Notes: generated by a model from the sequence alone, not told the origin. A stretch of DNA of 64,000 bases from Thuidium tamariscinum (GCA_947034885.2 OX344750.2:11278053-11342052); one strand, 5' to 3'. Positions 35,367-49,654 are shown, counted from the first letter of the stretch. Translations and numbers: made by a program.

Positions 35367-38300
35367 ATCAATGAAACTTTGAGAGATTGTTCATCTTGTT
35401 TTTGTAATTCAAAAATCCTATTACTCACTTAATTTGAAGTTTTTTAACAAAATTTATATTTGAAGAAGTGAGAGAGGGATAATTGTTATAAAGAGTAAGG
35501 ACATAACTTTTAAAGGGTTATAACTATGTAATAAGGATGTATTTTTTATGACAATTAATGAGGATGCGTATTCAATTGTTAAATTCTCAAAGAGTTATCA
35601 TTCATTTGGTTTAAAGTAAGGGTTAAAAAGTGAAAAACTTTAACTAGCTGTAAAAATTAAACAATATTTTAATATTCATTGAGATGTGAAGGGATTGTAG
35701 ATATTCATGTTAGTTTTTAAGAAAAATATTAAACTTTATTTTAAAATTAATATGTGAAAATTATAAACCTAAAAGCAGAGTGGTGATGAGCTGCCTTTAA
35801 GTTGAAAAGAATGAACTTTGACCAATTGTAGAAGTTGGATAGTATTTTAATTTGAATTGAAATATAAAGAGTTTGTAAATATTTTTGTTATCATTGGAAA
35901 AAGGTATCAAATTCTTAATTTAAAATTTAAAAGAGGTTCTGGCACTCATATTAGTGTTGAATACTTTTTTAAAAGGAGTTTATGTAGTTTATGTGGTTTA
36001 TATGTAACTTCTATCATTTTTGTTTAAATATGTAATATTTTATTTAGCCTATATAGCACATTATGTGATTATATGAACATGCTATATTTTATATAGCCTT
36101 CATGTCATTATATGAAACTAATGAAAGTTTTATGAACATTTATATGTATAAAGCATTTAAACATAAGATCCTTCATTTTCAAGGTCAAATTTAGTTGTAG
36201 TTAAAATCCCTACATTTTTTTAAGGTAAGACTTCTCTATTTGACAATGATAATTAATATTATTATATGATTAAGTATATAAAAAGACATGCAATTACCAA
36301 TGATGGTTACATAAAAGAACTAGTTAATTCTTTGAATAAAATGTATAATGTAAAAATTACATTGCAACTATTGTTAAATGTATCTTCAAGCTTTTTTTAA
36401 TAAAATGATGTTCTTCATAAAACTCTATTTTTTTCTTCCTAATTGACAATTGTTAAGTCCTATGTCTTTTGTTTAAAAATTTAGAAGTGCTTACAAATTC
36501 TATTTTGTTATGCAAAAGGTTAAAGAAGAAATAAATAAAAATAGTTTATTCTCTTATAAATCTCAAAGGGTTTTATAATTAGGATGAAAATATATAGAGA
36601 GAGAAAATTACTGGAGGGTTAAAAAAATATTCAATTAAAATTTAACTTCTCACATAACTTAAATAGAAGTTTATGTTGCCCTTGAGGTAGGATAATGGGT
36701 TTAGGGTTTTTTTCTTCTATCTTCATATTAGTTTATTTAGAAAGCCATGTATTTAAAATTTAATAGCAATTTATATAATCTTATTTAGAGTTTGGTTGAA
36801 AAAATTATAAGTGATGATGAAAAAAATTTGCTTTAAATAAAGAATCAAAACTTTAAGGTCTTGTAAGAATTTGGTTAGAATTCTTTTTATTTTGAATTTT
36901 GAGTTATTTTTTCAATAAGATTATTAGCTTATTATGAAGTGTAGTAAAAAATTACTCAGGAAACAAAACCCAAGGAATCTCGTAGTGGTGGTTCTTTCAT
37001 TTGAAAAAAGTTAAATAGTCTATTGTTTTGTATTTAAAGTCACTTTTATGTAGGATTATCACTCATTCATATAAATGAAAGATTAAAACTAAAAGAATTA
37101 GTTTTCTAAAGGTTTTTCATGTCTTAACTTATCTTAATTTTTGTCTCATTCTTATGAAAACTAACCCTTGACTTATTGTCATAGTCTTATATTAAAATTC
37201 TAATGTCAAATTGTCAAGGTGTGTCAAATAGTCAAGGTGTATCAAATAGTCTTGGCTCCTGTTCTATCGACTTAATCAAATTCACAATTTTTGTATATAT
37301 ATTGGTGTGAAAATACATCTTTGTAACTTTTTAATTTTTTTAAAAATTGGTATGTGTCAAATAGTCCAATAACTATCTTTATTAGCCTAATTTCTTTAAT
37401 TGCAAAACTCAAATACTGTTTTATTAATTTGGCCAATACCACAATGGTTAGTATTGATTCATTTATTTGATTGATTATATATTTAATCAAATAGTCTTAG
37501 TAACTTGTCTTTAAAGTTTCATTAACAAGTTCATTGGTTTAAAGCTCAAGAGTTAGCTATTACAATTGCATAACCAAATCAATTACACATTAATTTAATT
37601 CAACAATATTAATTTCTTTGGCACAAACTAATTGACTAGTTTATTATAATCAAAGATATTATATTCAAAACTTCCTTTCAAGGCTTTTTAAATTGACTGA
37701 ACTACAATAACAACCAAAAAGATACTCAGTCAATTAAACAAATGACTTTAACATACATATTCAGTTTCTTGTTGAATATTTTAATTTGGTATTAATACTT
37801 ATTAATGTTAGTTCACATTCAGACCATTAGACCTGATTAACTCTTGTGGTATTTTGACATTTCATACATCAAATATAACTAACTATTAATTTCAAAGCCT
37901 CACCCAATCCTTGGCTTCTTAATTGGGAGGTTAACAAACTATTTGACTTCTTAAAACAAACATTCTTGATATATTCTATAAGTTAAGGGAAGTCGATCTT
38001 GGTTTTCAACATTGACAAATTGTCTTTATATTTTTAAATTTCTAAGCTTTAGACTTAATCCATATGACTATTAGACTGATAACATAAAAATATAATATTG
38101 CTAATCACTGGCTTAACAAAATTTTCCTTCTCCATCTATTTGACTAAAAATACCAATCATTGGTTATTTAAACATTAAATAAAAATTTATACGTTATTTA
38201 GAAAACAGTGCAAAGATGATAACAAGAATATATTCTTTAACAATATTGACCAATTAACTAACTATTGTCAGAAACTTCACTTATAGTCTATTTGTTTTTC

Positions 38301-39799
38301 AAGTTGCATATTAGCAGCTCTGGCTCCTCAGCTTCTACTTCATGGCTTAAACTCCATTTGAAAACTTCAAATATAAGCAATTTGACTACTAACGATTACC
38401 AAAAACAATCACTGGTTTTGTTTAAAAAATTAAAAAACTCTATATATATACCTCACACAACTCTCTTAGCTGGTTTATTAGATAACAAACTAAAGCGTAG
38501 TCTCACCAATCACTAACTTAACTTCACCTCAACATAATATATTCTATCTATTTGACTTGTAAACCAAACTTGTACAATGTCAATTTGTTCAATAAATAAA
38601 TCATAGATTGAATGCAACCACAAACTTAACACCAATTAGCCCTCTCTGACTAATTGATCAAACACCAAAACCTGCCAATCCCTGACAAAAACAAAGACAG
38701 AAGTACAAAAAGATCGCTAATCATTAACTCAAAAATTTGCAACACAAAAATGAATAAACGAATTGACAAAAATTGTATTGATTTGAAGGATTGTACAAGT
38801 ACAACAAAGGTGAGAAATCACTGCATAACGCCGAAAGAGAGAGAGAAAACAATGTTGATTAGCCTTTTTATTCTTAGCCGCAACTAACCTTGAACTAATC
38901 GCTAGTCTATTGATCTAACCACCCTAATTCCTCCTTAACCGGCTGTTTACTAGTCTCTTTCATATCCATATGTCTATTTGTCTTTAATCCCAAGTGTTGT
39001 ACTTCAGCTTTTGATTAACTTTACTAAGTTCATTTGTCTTAATCTTTTAAAAACTTCAAAATTATTCAATAATCCTATCTACATGAAGGTAGAGCACACT
39101 TAATTTGGAATTGCTATAAAAAAATTATAAGTATGAGAATGAAGAAGTGAAGAATTGTCAAACAAGGCTTTGTTGGTCGTGTGACTTTAAATAAGTGTTC
39201 ATTGATTCACTTTTGGTAAATACACAAGCATAAGTTTTAAGTTCTTATTTCAATTAGTTTTCTTATACTAAATAGGTGTTTAAATATCATCCATTGTGCT
39301 TTACAAACAATGAATTTATTTTAAATGTCTTTAAAAAAGAAAAAACTCATTTCTACACCTATTTTCATTCTTAAATCTTATCTTTATTCAATTATATCCC
39401 TACATTGTGGTTAATATGTTCTTCAAATGTTTAACATTGATTCATTAACTCATTTGAAGAACATGTACTTAACTTGATTTATTGACAGTTGATTTTTGTA
39501 GAGTTTAGATTTGAATGCACCTATGTGATAGTTTTAGTGGTTTAAAGAGCCAACACTTTGAAAAATCATAGAAATTATATACGACATTCAAAAAATTTAT
39601 TGTTTTTAATACTCATGATTTTCATTCACTAATATTGTAATAAAAATTAAAAAAGTGCCTCTATTTATACCAAATTTTTATAATGATAGTTTTAGGTGCT
39701 TTCACCTTATGTACACAAACTCACAAAAGAGCCAACTAAATTTAATCTTATTGCCAAAAGTAAAAAAAAGCGGCTCAACCAACAAGGCCATTGTCTACT
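35367..39799. other. AT-rich DNA; motif-rich at 37.2-39.0 kb
   Basis: No gene seen. Between about 37200 and 39050, words such as TCAAATAGTC, CTAATTGACTAG and TATTTGACTA recur on both strands, with a local triplet GTCAAGGTGT/GTCAAATAGTC at 37205-37255. Short open frames near 38265 and 38654 lack coding character. A short (GA)n run lies near 38830. Confidence 0.35.
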
Positions 39800-40101
39800 G
39801 GATAAGATTTGATGCCTTCAAAAGAGTGTGGGTTTCCAAACTCCAGGAATGGAGAAATTGACTTGGGAACATTGAAACTATCATAAGAATGTAAAAACTG
39901 TAGAATCCAACATGGTTGAGACTATGTCACGCCATTAGTTTGTTTGTTTAAAAATTTGTTTTTTGACTTTTTTTTGCATTTCAGGACCAAATTTTTTTTT
40001 TTTTTTTTAAATTACTAGACTGATAGTAGTCAACAGTTTTAGAAATCATTTGGAGAATAGATCCAAAATGACCCTCCCAAGGCCTCAAATCTCATTTAAT
40101 G
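39800..40101. mobile_element. MITE N4
   Basis: It starts GGATAAGATTTGATGCC and ends GGCCTCAAATCTCATTTAATG, roughly inverted. The interior GACTATGTCACGCCATTAG and a T-rich segment near 39985 align with N1 and N2. Confidence 0.5.
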
Positions 40102-41682
40102 CAGTTTTTTCTTAATGAAAGTAGTAATAGTCTAAGTTTAACAATTATAAATTGTAGAGACTTCTCATGTCAATTTCAAAAACATAAAATTTAACGCAAT
40201 TCAATCTTTCTAGTAAAAGATATGGTTGAACAAAGTTTAACATTTGAAAGGGCTATGTAAACTTCATTCACTTCTTTACTTTGATTACTGATTTCAATTG
40301 AACTCCTAATTTATTGTCACAATTATTTGAACATGCAAGTATAGATAAATATATGTAATTGAGGTTTCAAAAGAGGTATACTTTTTGAAGGCATTTGAGT
40401 AGCAAAAATTGATTCTTATAAGCAAAGCTCACACTTTCACAAATGTAAAAAGTTTGTAAAAGCTTTTAAGTAAGTACCTTTGTTAAAGAGAGCTTCTTAA
40501 TCAATTTTCAACTATGCTTAAGCTTATGGAAGCTCATAAAAGCTTGTAGAAGAAACTTAGGATTCTTAAATTTAAATAGAAGTTTAAGCTGAGCATTTCT
40601 TTGGTTAGTCTTGACAACTCCCTTTGATGTCTAATTCATAGTTTTTTGTCATAGCAATTTACTCCAAACCTTATTTTGTGAATATATTTTTTTGAATATA
40701 TTTTACGTTTTCAATAAATACACAACCTTGTGTTTTCATTGAGAGATTTGTCTAAATTACTTTTATTCTTGTCTTGAGACTATATCTAACACATACTATT
40801 GTACCCTACTAGCACACTTGTCAATAAATATTTTTTTAAATGATGCTTACTTTTTTGAAAATTATTCTTTTATCTTGCCTAATGTTTAGAAATTTCATTT
40901 AATGAACAAATAACCTCTTAATTACTTTAAAATCATTAAATGAAGTTTTTAAGCTTAGTTCAATGCCTATACTTTGTTCAATTTGAAATGGTTACATTAA
41001 ATAGCATAAATTAAAGTTTAATCTTCTTGAACATTGCCTCCTTACTTTAAATAAACATTTTTCACTAATGTCATGAACCGGCTTGTAAGGTACACTAGTC
41101 ATATGAGAATTTAGATAAGTGTTTAATTTTTGCATCAAATTTTTTTGTGTTAATTTAGAATTTTTTAGAGAGAATATTATCTATAATTCTATTTTTATCA
41201 TTTATTTATATTCAAATATTGGTGAGTATTATTGAAACTATTTTTTCTTGGTTGGTGTTTGAGGTATAGTTTGAGAAATTGTATGGTCTTTTATATGGAG
41301 TTAGAATAAGAAAAAAAAACATCTTGATGTTAAAGAATTGTATACAATAGGCATGATTATAGTTTTATATTCTTAGTAGGTGGTGTTTTTTAGAGTAATG
41401 AGCAATTGCTAGTATATCATGTTGGTCATTACATTAGATTGATGTCTAAATAAGATCAAATTTTTTGAAGCATAAATGAAAAAGATCATTTTATATTATA
41501 TAGATTGTTGTGAGTTTACCTTCAAGAATAGTTTGTAGGCCTAGAACGGCTAGAAGTCTTTTAGGTACTTGTGTTTTTTTATTAGAGTTGTATAATCTAT
41601 ATATTGTAGTTTTTACTATTAAATGTTTTGATTTTGGTGGTAGTGCTTGTGGTAGTATGATAGAACCTTTAGTGAAATAGGT
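40102..41682. other. AT-rich DNA, no gene seen
   Basis: Nothing recognisable beyond short local direct repeats such as AAAGCTTGTA/AAAGCTTTTA near 40445-40545. Confidence 0.3.
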
Positions 41683-42717
41683 GGGTGATTGCAAGGAACA
41701 ATTGTACTATTTGTTGTGTCTTCATGAACTAGGGGAGGACACTTCCCGTTTTTTAATAACCTACGTGCGGCGGAATATAGGGTACATTTAAATAATCTTA
41801 GGTAAAATTTATAAGAAATTTACATATAAAATAGGGGACATTAAAAAGGCATAGTGTTTTAAAAATAAAATAGGGATGATAATATGGCTGACTTTTTCAC
41901 TTTATGGTAAAATAGGGGCTCTTTTAATGTTGCGAAGTAATGATTACAAGTAATTGATAGCCCCCCTAAAAATACCCCGCCACCGCACGTGGGTCCCCCA
42001 AATATACAAGAAGTGTCCTCCCCGGGTTCATGAATTATTTGGGAGTACTTTAAAACTATAATTTTTTTTTAATAAATTCAAAAAAATGTGACTCGTGTAA
42101 ATGCTTTTAAAATGAAGGTACTAGTGGAAGGAATTGAATAGAAAAATTCTCTAAATAGGAAAACTTGAAAAGTGCCAAACCTCAAGAAAATAGGTACTTT
42201 GATATTTAAATTAGTTTAAAATAGTTAAAATAAATGAATTACAAAAAATAAAACCTTCCATTTGTAACAATGCTATAGAAATGGTCATTCACCAAAAAAA
42301 CCCCACCAAAATAAGATTTTATATGTTTCAAAATACAAGCAGAAAGAAGCTCACTTTGTAGACTTCTACACCACAAAAATTAATTATTTTTAAAATTCCT
42401 TCATCAATTAGCTACAATTATATTAGAAGACCACTTCATCCAAATTTCACCTCAAAATTTGTCTTATAGGTACTTAATAGTTCTAAAAACATTCAAATTG
42501 GTAATTGTGACATTCAATTGCGGTCTATTTTTTGATAGTATACTATTTTTGAAAATTATGAAAAAATTTAGGTAAGGTGTATGACAATTATGAGTACTGT
42601 ACCTTTTCTATAAATCTTGAGTCATTTATATCCAAAATGCAAAATTTATGGCCAAAAACCATATCAACATATACAATGTGACACAAAAATGGTACAAGTG
42701 TTTCTTGCAATCATCCA
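41683..42717. mobile_element. Foldback family copy M7, split by a hAT-like MITE
   Basis: The ends GGGTGATTGCAAGGAACAA and GTTTCTTGCAATCATCC pair. The interior matches M4 closely (AATTCTCTAAATAGGAAAACTT, split here by base differences). The hAT-like MITE at 41729-42026 interrupts it shortly after the left end. Confidence 0.65.
41729..42026. mobile_element. hAT-like MITE with 8-bp duplication
   Basis: It starts CTAGGGGAGGACACTTC and ends GAAGTGTCCTCCCCGGG, with 15 of 17 terminal bases paired. TTCATGAA flanks both sides (41721-41728 and 42027-42034). An 8-base duplication and AGGGG-type ends are typical of hAT elements. Subterminal CGTGCGGCGG/CCACCGCACG words are also inverted. 298 bases, no coding capacity. 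Confidence 0.85.
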
Positions 42718-44815
42718 AGTGCAATTTTTAGAATCTTTGACTACAAGCATACAATGGAACAATTAAATTTGAGATATATCATATATTGGAGGGTTGAATG
42801 GTCGAATAAGAAAAGAATTTCATTCCTTATTTCTATGCATTGTTGAATGTGGTGGTGTAAGTGATATCAAGGTCATGTAAGATTTGGAAATTTTCAAGAA
42901 ACAAAAGAATTTACATATTTGAGTGTTTATTCTTTAAATAATTTCCATAGAATCTCAATTCAATTTCAAAGCAAGTAATTGACTTATACAAGTCCTTGAA
43001 ACACATATAAATTGCTTGAAAGAATTGAAAAATGAACTGTGCATGTCCAAAAAGATATTAAATTTTTTTTATTGAATTTTCAAAGTAAAAATCTTACAAT
43101 CAATGAAGTTTTTCATTTGAATTTTTCACTTCAATGAGCTTCAATAAACTCAATTTAAGTATATGTGTGTATTTACATACATACATACACATGGACACAT
43201 ACACACATATACACACATACATATACACAAATACATGCATACATACATTGTTATGGATAAATTAAAACTAATCAAAAATAGAAAATATTTATTTTTACTT
43301 TACTATGGCATGTGTAAAAAATGCAAAAGCCTAATATGAACTTCTAAATCATTTAGAGAATAATGTAAAAATTAAAAATTATTTTAAAATCTATAATTCA
43401 TTAAAGCATAAATCATTGTATTTAAATATTTAAATATTTTTATTTGAAAATTTGAAAGTTCATATATTTGATATTTACCAGCTCTCATTACTTATTATTT
43501 GGAAGTATAATTAAAGTTTTGAATAAAATAACTATTCTACACAAAATAGATATTTTTGTACTAAAATACTAATATTAATAATATAAAGGATCATCTCAAA
43601 TGTGGTAATGCTATAAAAAGATCCATGTACCATTAATGATTAATTTATTAATATTAATAATTTGCGATTAACTAATTAAAATTTATGTATAAAATTTTCT
43701 AATGTTGAAGTTTTAAAATCTATAACTTTTGGGATCTATAAAGTTCATACAATCTAAAATAGTTCAGTTTTTATAATTTTAATCTACTAAAATTAGAAAA
43801 TTTATTATTGATAAATAAATAAAAAGTTGAAGTTGTTACATTTAAATTTCTAAAATTTGAAAAATTTGAAAACTAATGAATTGATTTACCTTATTAGTGT
43901 ATTTGTAAATAATATTTTTAAATTTTATTAAATTTTAAGAAATGAATTAATCTTTATTACTAAATATTTACTCTGCATTATTAAGCAACTATCAACATCA
44001 TAAACAATATTTAAAAATTTGACAACTTGACGGATTGATTTTTTCTTTTTAATCAATTACAATCACATTTTTCTACAAAACAAGAAAAACTACCTATTGA
44101 GAGACAATGCATACTCTTAAGATTTGAAATAAATAAATAAAAATTTACATTTGATTTCATATGAGCAACATGTCATATTGTACTTGGACAAGATGATTGC
44201 TTATGCTATCATAATACTAGTTCTAAAGAAGGTTTGAATATGTTTTGATCAAATTTTACGTAACTCAAAGAATGTAACAATATAAATTGTGTACTTTATT
44301 TTTGGATTGGACACTGAGACAAAGATTTTCTAACAATTAGTTTTCATATTATTATTTTTTATTTAATTCCACCCTACAATCCACCTAGACACCCACCTCT
44401 ATTGGACTTGGTTAATTTATCCCTTCTTCCATTTCTTGTATTCTCTAGAATGAGTTTGGTGAGCAATTGATAATGATTAATGACATGTCCACATGTATTT
44501 CATATGTATTTCTTGTCCATATCAATATTCCATATGTATATTCTATATTCATATTTGTATCTCAGAATATTAGTATTACACAATATCCATATCAACAATT
44601 TTTTAATTATTACTATTTTCATGTTAGTATTTTTTTTCATCAATCTGTTATATGTTCAAGATCAATGGTGTTGGAGAAGGAGGAATTTTTATTTATGAGA
44701 TCAACAACCCTCGATTCTTAAAAGGAAGAGACAAATGGGTTAAATGCAATATTAAAGGAGGTTTGAAGCCTAAGATAAGTTTTCAATTGATCACTATTCA
44801 CACCATTTTCATTGC
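42718..44815. other. AT-rich DNA with a CA/TA microsatellite
   Basis: The only structure seen is the degenerate (ACAT)n/(ACAC)n tract at about 43168-43250. Overlapping frames near 44467-44721 are unconvincing. Confidence 0.35.
43168..43250. repeat. Degenerate ACATAC/ACACAT microsatellite
   Basis: About 80 bases of CATACATACACATGGACA-like units grading into ACACATACACAC. Confidence 0.7.
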
Positions 44816-44819
44816 TTAA

Positions 44820-46167
44820 CCCCTAAACAACGGGCGGGTCACTGTGGGGGAGCAGTGGGTTGTGAAAAAAGTCTACATGAGCGAAGACCACATGAGAAAG
44901 CCACTATTTTTGAATATAGAATTTAGCCCACAATTCAAATTTGAGTTGGGCAATGGAACCTTCAACGCATGTTGAGATAATCTAGTCTTGCTCAAAAATA
45001 TAAATACACTAAACTCAACTCAACTCAACTCAAATTCCTAATTAAAAATCTAATTTCAATCTTTCCATCCTAATATAGTAAAAATTGCACTGAATATAGA
45101 ATTGGGACTTAAAGTTCTGGAATTGCATTCAAAAGTCACCATTTCAAGAATTCAATGAAGTAAATTCTACACATTGCAAAAGATTCATAATTGCACAATT
45201 TAAAGAGATACACTTTGGATTATCAATAAAACAATGTAGGGGATTAATCTAAGGGTTTGGGACAAAATACAAATATGTTATAAAATATGAGTTCAGTACT
45301 TTTTTTTTGGCTTACATTAAAAGAAGAAAATTTCAAGCATCAAAAGTTGAAAACATTCATTTGATCCACTTATAAATTTGCTTAAAATAAAACTTGAAGT
45401 TTCAACTTCAAAGATTCACCAAATATGCAATTTCTATAATTAGCATTTGAATATTTTAAGATTGGTCAAAATTGTAATTCCACTAGATTTGTGAAAAAGG
45501 ACATAAATTCAATCATGGTATCATCAAGAGTTTCTCCAAATAATAAATTTTACAACATTAGGAAAGTAATTGATACTTTTTAATTTTCACATTTACGACC
45601 AAAATATCTACTATCAAAAAAAATATTAGGAAATTTTTCTAGTTTGCACCAAACAATGAAAATTGTAAAAAAATTCCATCAAAAAGCACCTTAAAAAGTT
45701 AGGCTTGAAACATAAAATGGTTGCATCACCTCTTAAAAAGTTAAAAGATCCCCATTAGCATCCAAATGACTAAAACAATCTCTATAGAATTTGTAATTGG
45801 AAGCCTATGTGATTTTACACAAACCATCTACAATGTATCCATTTAAATAAAGGTAAAATGAATATTTAATCTATGATAGAATTTTTTTTAATCCAATAAA
45901 TGTAACTAAATTCATTGAGCAAATAGTCCATAGTGGGTTCTCACCTTTTGAAAGCATGATTTATCAATGCAATATTGGAAAAATTCACTAAAAATACTTA
46001 TATCTTTTGATTTCTATAAATATAAAATTTGAGACTATTTTTGTTTGAAGCAAATCAAGAATCTCTCAAAATAGATGGAACAAAATTTGGACTTGAAAAT
46101 TTGACATTTGAAATATAGCCCTATAGAAACAAACTAATAGACAAAAAAGTACTACAAAAAACTATTG
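44820..46167. mobile_element. TTAA-type element F, right end not found
   Basis: TTAA (44816-44819) is followed by CCCCTAAACAACGGGCGGG, which resembles the left end of element I (55333). No matching right terminus was found before element G, so the copy is probably truncated and the end given is only the limit of the search. An (ACTCA)n run lies near 45015-45035. Confidence 0.4.
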
Positions 46168-46171
46168 TTAA

Positions 46172-46695
46172 TTCCTTAAGGACCAAGGGATAGTCCACAT
46201 TTCAGAAATTGTGAAGATCTAATATAAAATACAACCTAGAACCAAAATTTAATAATGATTTTTAAACAAGAATTGTAAAATGTGATTTGTAGATCACATC
46301 CAATATCTATAATTTATAAAAAATAAAATTTAAATAAAATTTGAAGCCAAAAATTGAAAATTCCTTCCAAAATTGATTATAGATTGAATATTTGTCAATT
46401 TTAGAATTATATTCCTTTGCATTAAAATGTTAAGTTCCAATCATGATAATTTTCAAAAAATTCATTTTGCTTTGCAACTCAAGTGTTTTTTGAAAGGTTG
46501 TTTTTTGAAGTCAAACCTACCAATACTTTTTGAATTATAAGATATTTACAAAACAAATTCTATATTGTACAAGTGCTACTAAACTAACAAAAAAGTTTTA
46601 AGAAAATTGATGGATGAAAAATTATATTGTTGTATGCTTTGAATGTTGTTACATTCATCTATTGTCCAAAATTTGAAAGCCTCATCTTTCAAGTG
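46172..46695. mobile_element. TTAA-flanked MITE G
   Basis: TTAA (46168-46171), then TTCCTTAAGGACCAAGG; the right end is CTTTCAAGTG then TTAA (46696-46699). The body matches element H (58919-59496), for example TTGAAGCCAAAAATTGAAAA. Confidence 0.6.
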
Positions 46696-46747
46696 TTAAT
46701 CATGAAAATCTATAAAAACAACCTGATAAATTTTCAAGATTTGTTAT

Positions 46748-46791
46748 AATACATATACATATACATATACATATATATATATATATATATA
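46748..46791. repeat. ATACAT / AT microsatellite
   Basis: ATACATATACATATACAT grading into a run of AT dinucleotides. Confidence 0.8.
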
Positions 46792-48058
46792 ATCAACATT
46801 TTTTTCTAAATTTTTTTTCTATTATAACTTATTACAGTACATTATAATTCTATCTTTCACCTTATTCTAGAGGGCTTTATTTCTTTTGGCTAAAGTCCTA
46901 ATCCAAAATTTTTATCTTTTTTAGAAGTGATTGTGATTTGTGCTTCTAATTTTTACCACTTAAAGGTAGTAATATATTTGGTGAGTTGTTTTCAATGCTT
47001 TGTACATGAGCTCCAATTCAAATGCAAGCAATCATGGCAACCCTATAGTGTAGGTGGAAATCTAAAAAATACTCCCAAGTTCCAAATCCCATTCCAAATG
47101 CAACATAAATTGGTCCTTATTTTTTACCAACCTTGCCAATTTCCTTTGTAAATCTGGTAAATTGATGAGATGTAAAGAATTTATTGGGTATAAATTGAAG
47201 ATTTTCTTGGAGCATTGGTACTAATTTCCTACCACATGGGCATAGGACTATAGGTAGGTAGACTTTGTTTACCTCTTAAGCTCCATGATTACAATTTTTC
47301 TAGCATTATATCCTAACATGCCACCTAATTTGCAATATGCAATGTATTTAGAGCTTGATCCTTTACTACAAAGAAAGCAAGAAAACTCAGAATTCAACGG
47401 AAAAAAATTAGCTCAAGAAGAAAACACAAGAATCAGTGGAGAAGTTAGGTGAGACTTGTCTATCTCCATTTCATCTACTTATTTTGTCATCTCACTTTTT
47501 GCCCATTTTGCCTTAAAAACTCATCCAAATCCATTTATTTTAGTCACAAATCATTGCCTTGATGCCAACAAAGATAATGTGTCAATCCTTTATTGGTGAA
47601 TACTTAAGTGCTACCAAATACATAGAATGGCGATTATAGGGCATTCTTAGGACAATTATGACTCCAATTATAAATGATCTTACAATTTTAAGGCATACAA
47701 CTTTAAATATTCATAGAAATTACAATTTTAACCAAACCATTATAATTCCATTTGGATTTGATTCATGGATAAGCACACACCCTACTTTTGGCAAATTGCA
47801 AATCAAAGTGGTAGTAGATTTTTCTACCTTGGTTGAACCAAGGCTCTTTGCAAATTTTAGCATGCACCTATATGCAAGTGGGAAAAACAACTACCTATGG
47901 TGGTTGAAATTTTATTAGCTTTATTATGGTGAAGGAGATTGGGCTCTTGGAACCATCTTATGGCATCTCTGTCACATACTCAAAGCTATAAGGTAGGCGA
48001 AATCAATACCAATTGTTGACCTAATACCACCCAAATGTAACGCCATCATTGATTCTAC

Positions 48059-48149
48059 AATGAGAATCTATTATAGTAATACATGTCTTAACTTCATTGA
48101 TTGTGAAGTTAAGGCATGTACTACTATAGACCTATAGTAGATTTTCATT
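48059..48149. repeat. Short hairpin, about 35-bp stem
   Basis: The left arm (AATGAGAATCTATTATAG, then TACATGTCTTAACTTCA) pairs with the right arm (TGAAGTTAAGGCATGTA, then CTATAGTAGATTTTCATT) across a loop of about 6 bases. The right arm carries an extra segment of about 8 bases. It could be a tiny MITE or a small-RNA precursor. Confidence 0.55.
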
Positions 48150-49654
48150 CTAAAATCAATAAGGGTCCTACATTTGAGTGGTATTGGCTCAATGGCTAGT
48201 AATCTAGTATTGGGTTTGCCTACCTTAGTGGTGATGCTTTTTGAATTGATTGTATTTTCTTGGCACCATAATGCCAAATCATTCTTTTTTAAAATAAATT
48301 TCTACTTTTCACCAAATAAAGTAATTTTTGTCCATCAAATTTTTCTCATTATTTATAATATAGATGAAATCATCAATTTGGATGGTAAAGTATTTGAATA
48401 TGATTAAAAAGCATTTTTTGATTCAAAAGATGGATGGATGTAAAAATACAATGCTTCACTAAATTTTAACTCAAGTTTCTTGACTATATTTTCACCCAAA
48501 ATGTTCCAGAACTACCATTTCTAGTATGAGTACCAAATTTTATAGAGAAAAATATTTTGAGGCATATGTAACTATAGTTCTTATAGTATACTGACTTGAC
48601 ATTATGTCAAAAGAAATTTAGGAATTTCCATTGTGAAGATTGCAAAATATGAGTTTTTGAATTCATATAGACCCTTTTTTGGCCCTGCAAAAGTTTGAGC
48701 AATTACACCTCACAAGCTCACATTTGTTTGAAAATTTTCAAAATGATGGTGCTTCTTTGGATTCATTCTTAAAGTCAAGTTGACTACATCCTTGAAATTT
48801 TTTAGATTACTAGAATTGTACAACATATACAAAAAAGATAGTTTAGAGAAAGAAATAGAGAATGATTCAAAATATTATATTGTTAAGAATTTAGATATAG
48901 AATTAAAAATGCCAATAAAAATAATTTTCATGTTGTAATAAACAAGCTATATACTATGATTTTATTATTTTCAAAAATATTTAAAATTGAGTAAAATATA
49001 GGGCTTTGAAGTTTATTTTAGAGCATTTTAGAACATTTTAGAAAATCCAAAATTTCCTAAAAAAAAACTCCTCATAACTTTTGACTCATTGATGAAGATG
49101 GAATGATTAAGAGCTTTTTACAAACATATAAATTTAGAAAATCAATTTCAAATTTTTATTTTTAAAAAAATGATTTTGAAAATCTACCTGAATTGCCTAT
49201 TTATGAAAAAAGTTACATGTTAGGCCATAACTTTTGACTCATATTTTCAAATGTCCTAAATTTTAGTGTGTATCAAAGACATTCCTTGTCTACACCTTGC
49301 ATTCAAGTTTGAATCCAAAATATGAAAATCTCCAATCACATGTACTTGCCTAAAATTGCTTTGTTTCCAAATTTAGCAACGTAATCCTTTAAGTAATTAC
49401 CATCTTGTCATTTTTAGCAAAAGAAAAAAGAAAAAAGTGGTTAAAATTATTATGGTAGTCAACCAATATCTAATTAAATAAAAGGTAATAGAAATTTTGC
49501 AAATCTTAAATACAACATGATAAATTCTTTAATAAGTGATGAATTGATGTCATGTGAGAGTTTAAAAAAAAAATTAAACCCATAAAAGATCATTGTATTT
49601 ATAGGCCCAAATTACTTTAAAATACTTTTCTACAAAGTGAGGTTAAAATATTAA

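Larger units (their letters stand above)
46700..49650. other. AT-rich DNA with a microsatellite and a hairpin
   Basis: A (CATATA)n/(AT)n tract lies at about 46748-46791 and a hairpin at 48059-48149. An open frame at 47658-47918 has no recognisable domain and is not called. Confidence 0.35.

Noticed and set aside
44467..44721. Overlapping open frames of 72-84 codons
   Set aside because: Phe/Ile/Tyr-rich products typical of AT-rich non-coding DNA.
47658..47918. 86-codon open frame
   Set aside because: No recognisable domain, AT-driven composition, no promoter or splice context.
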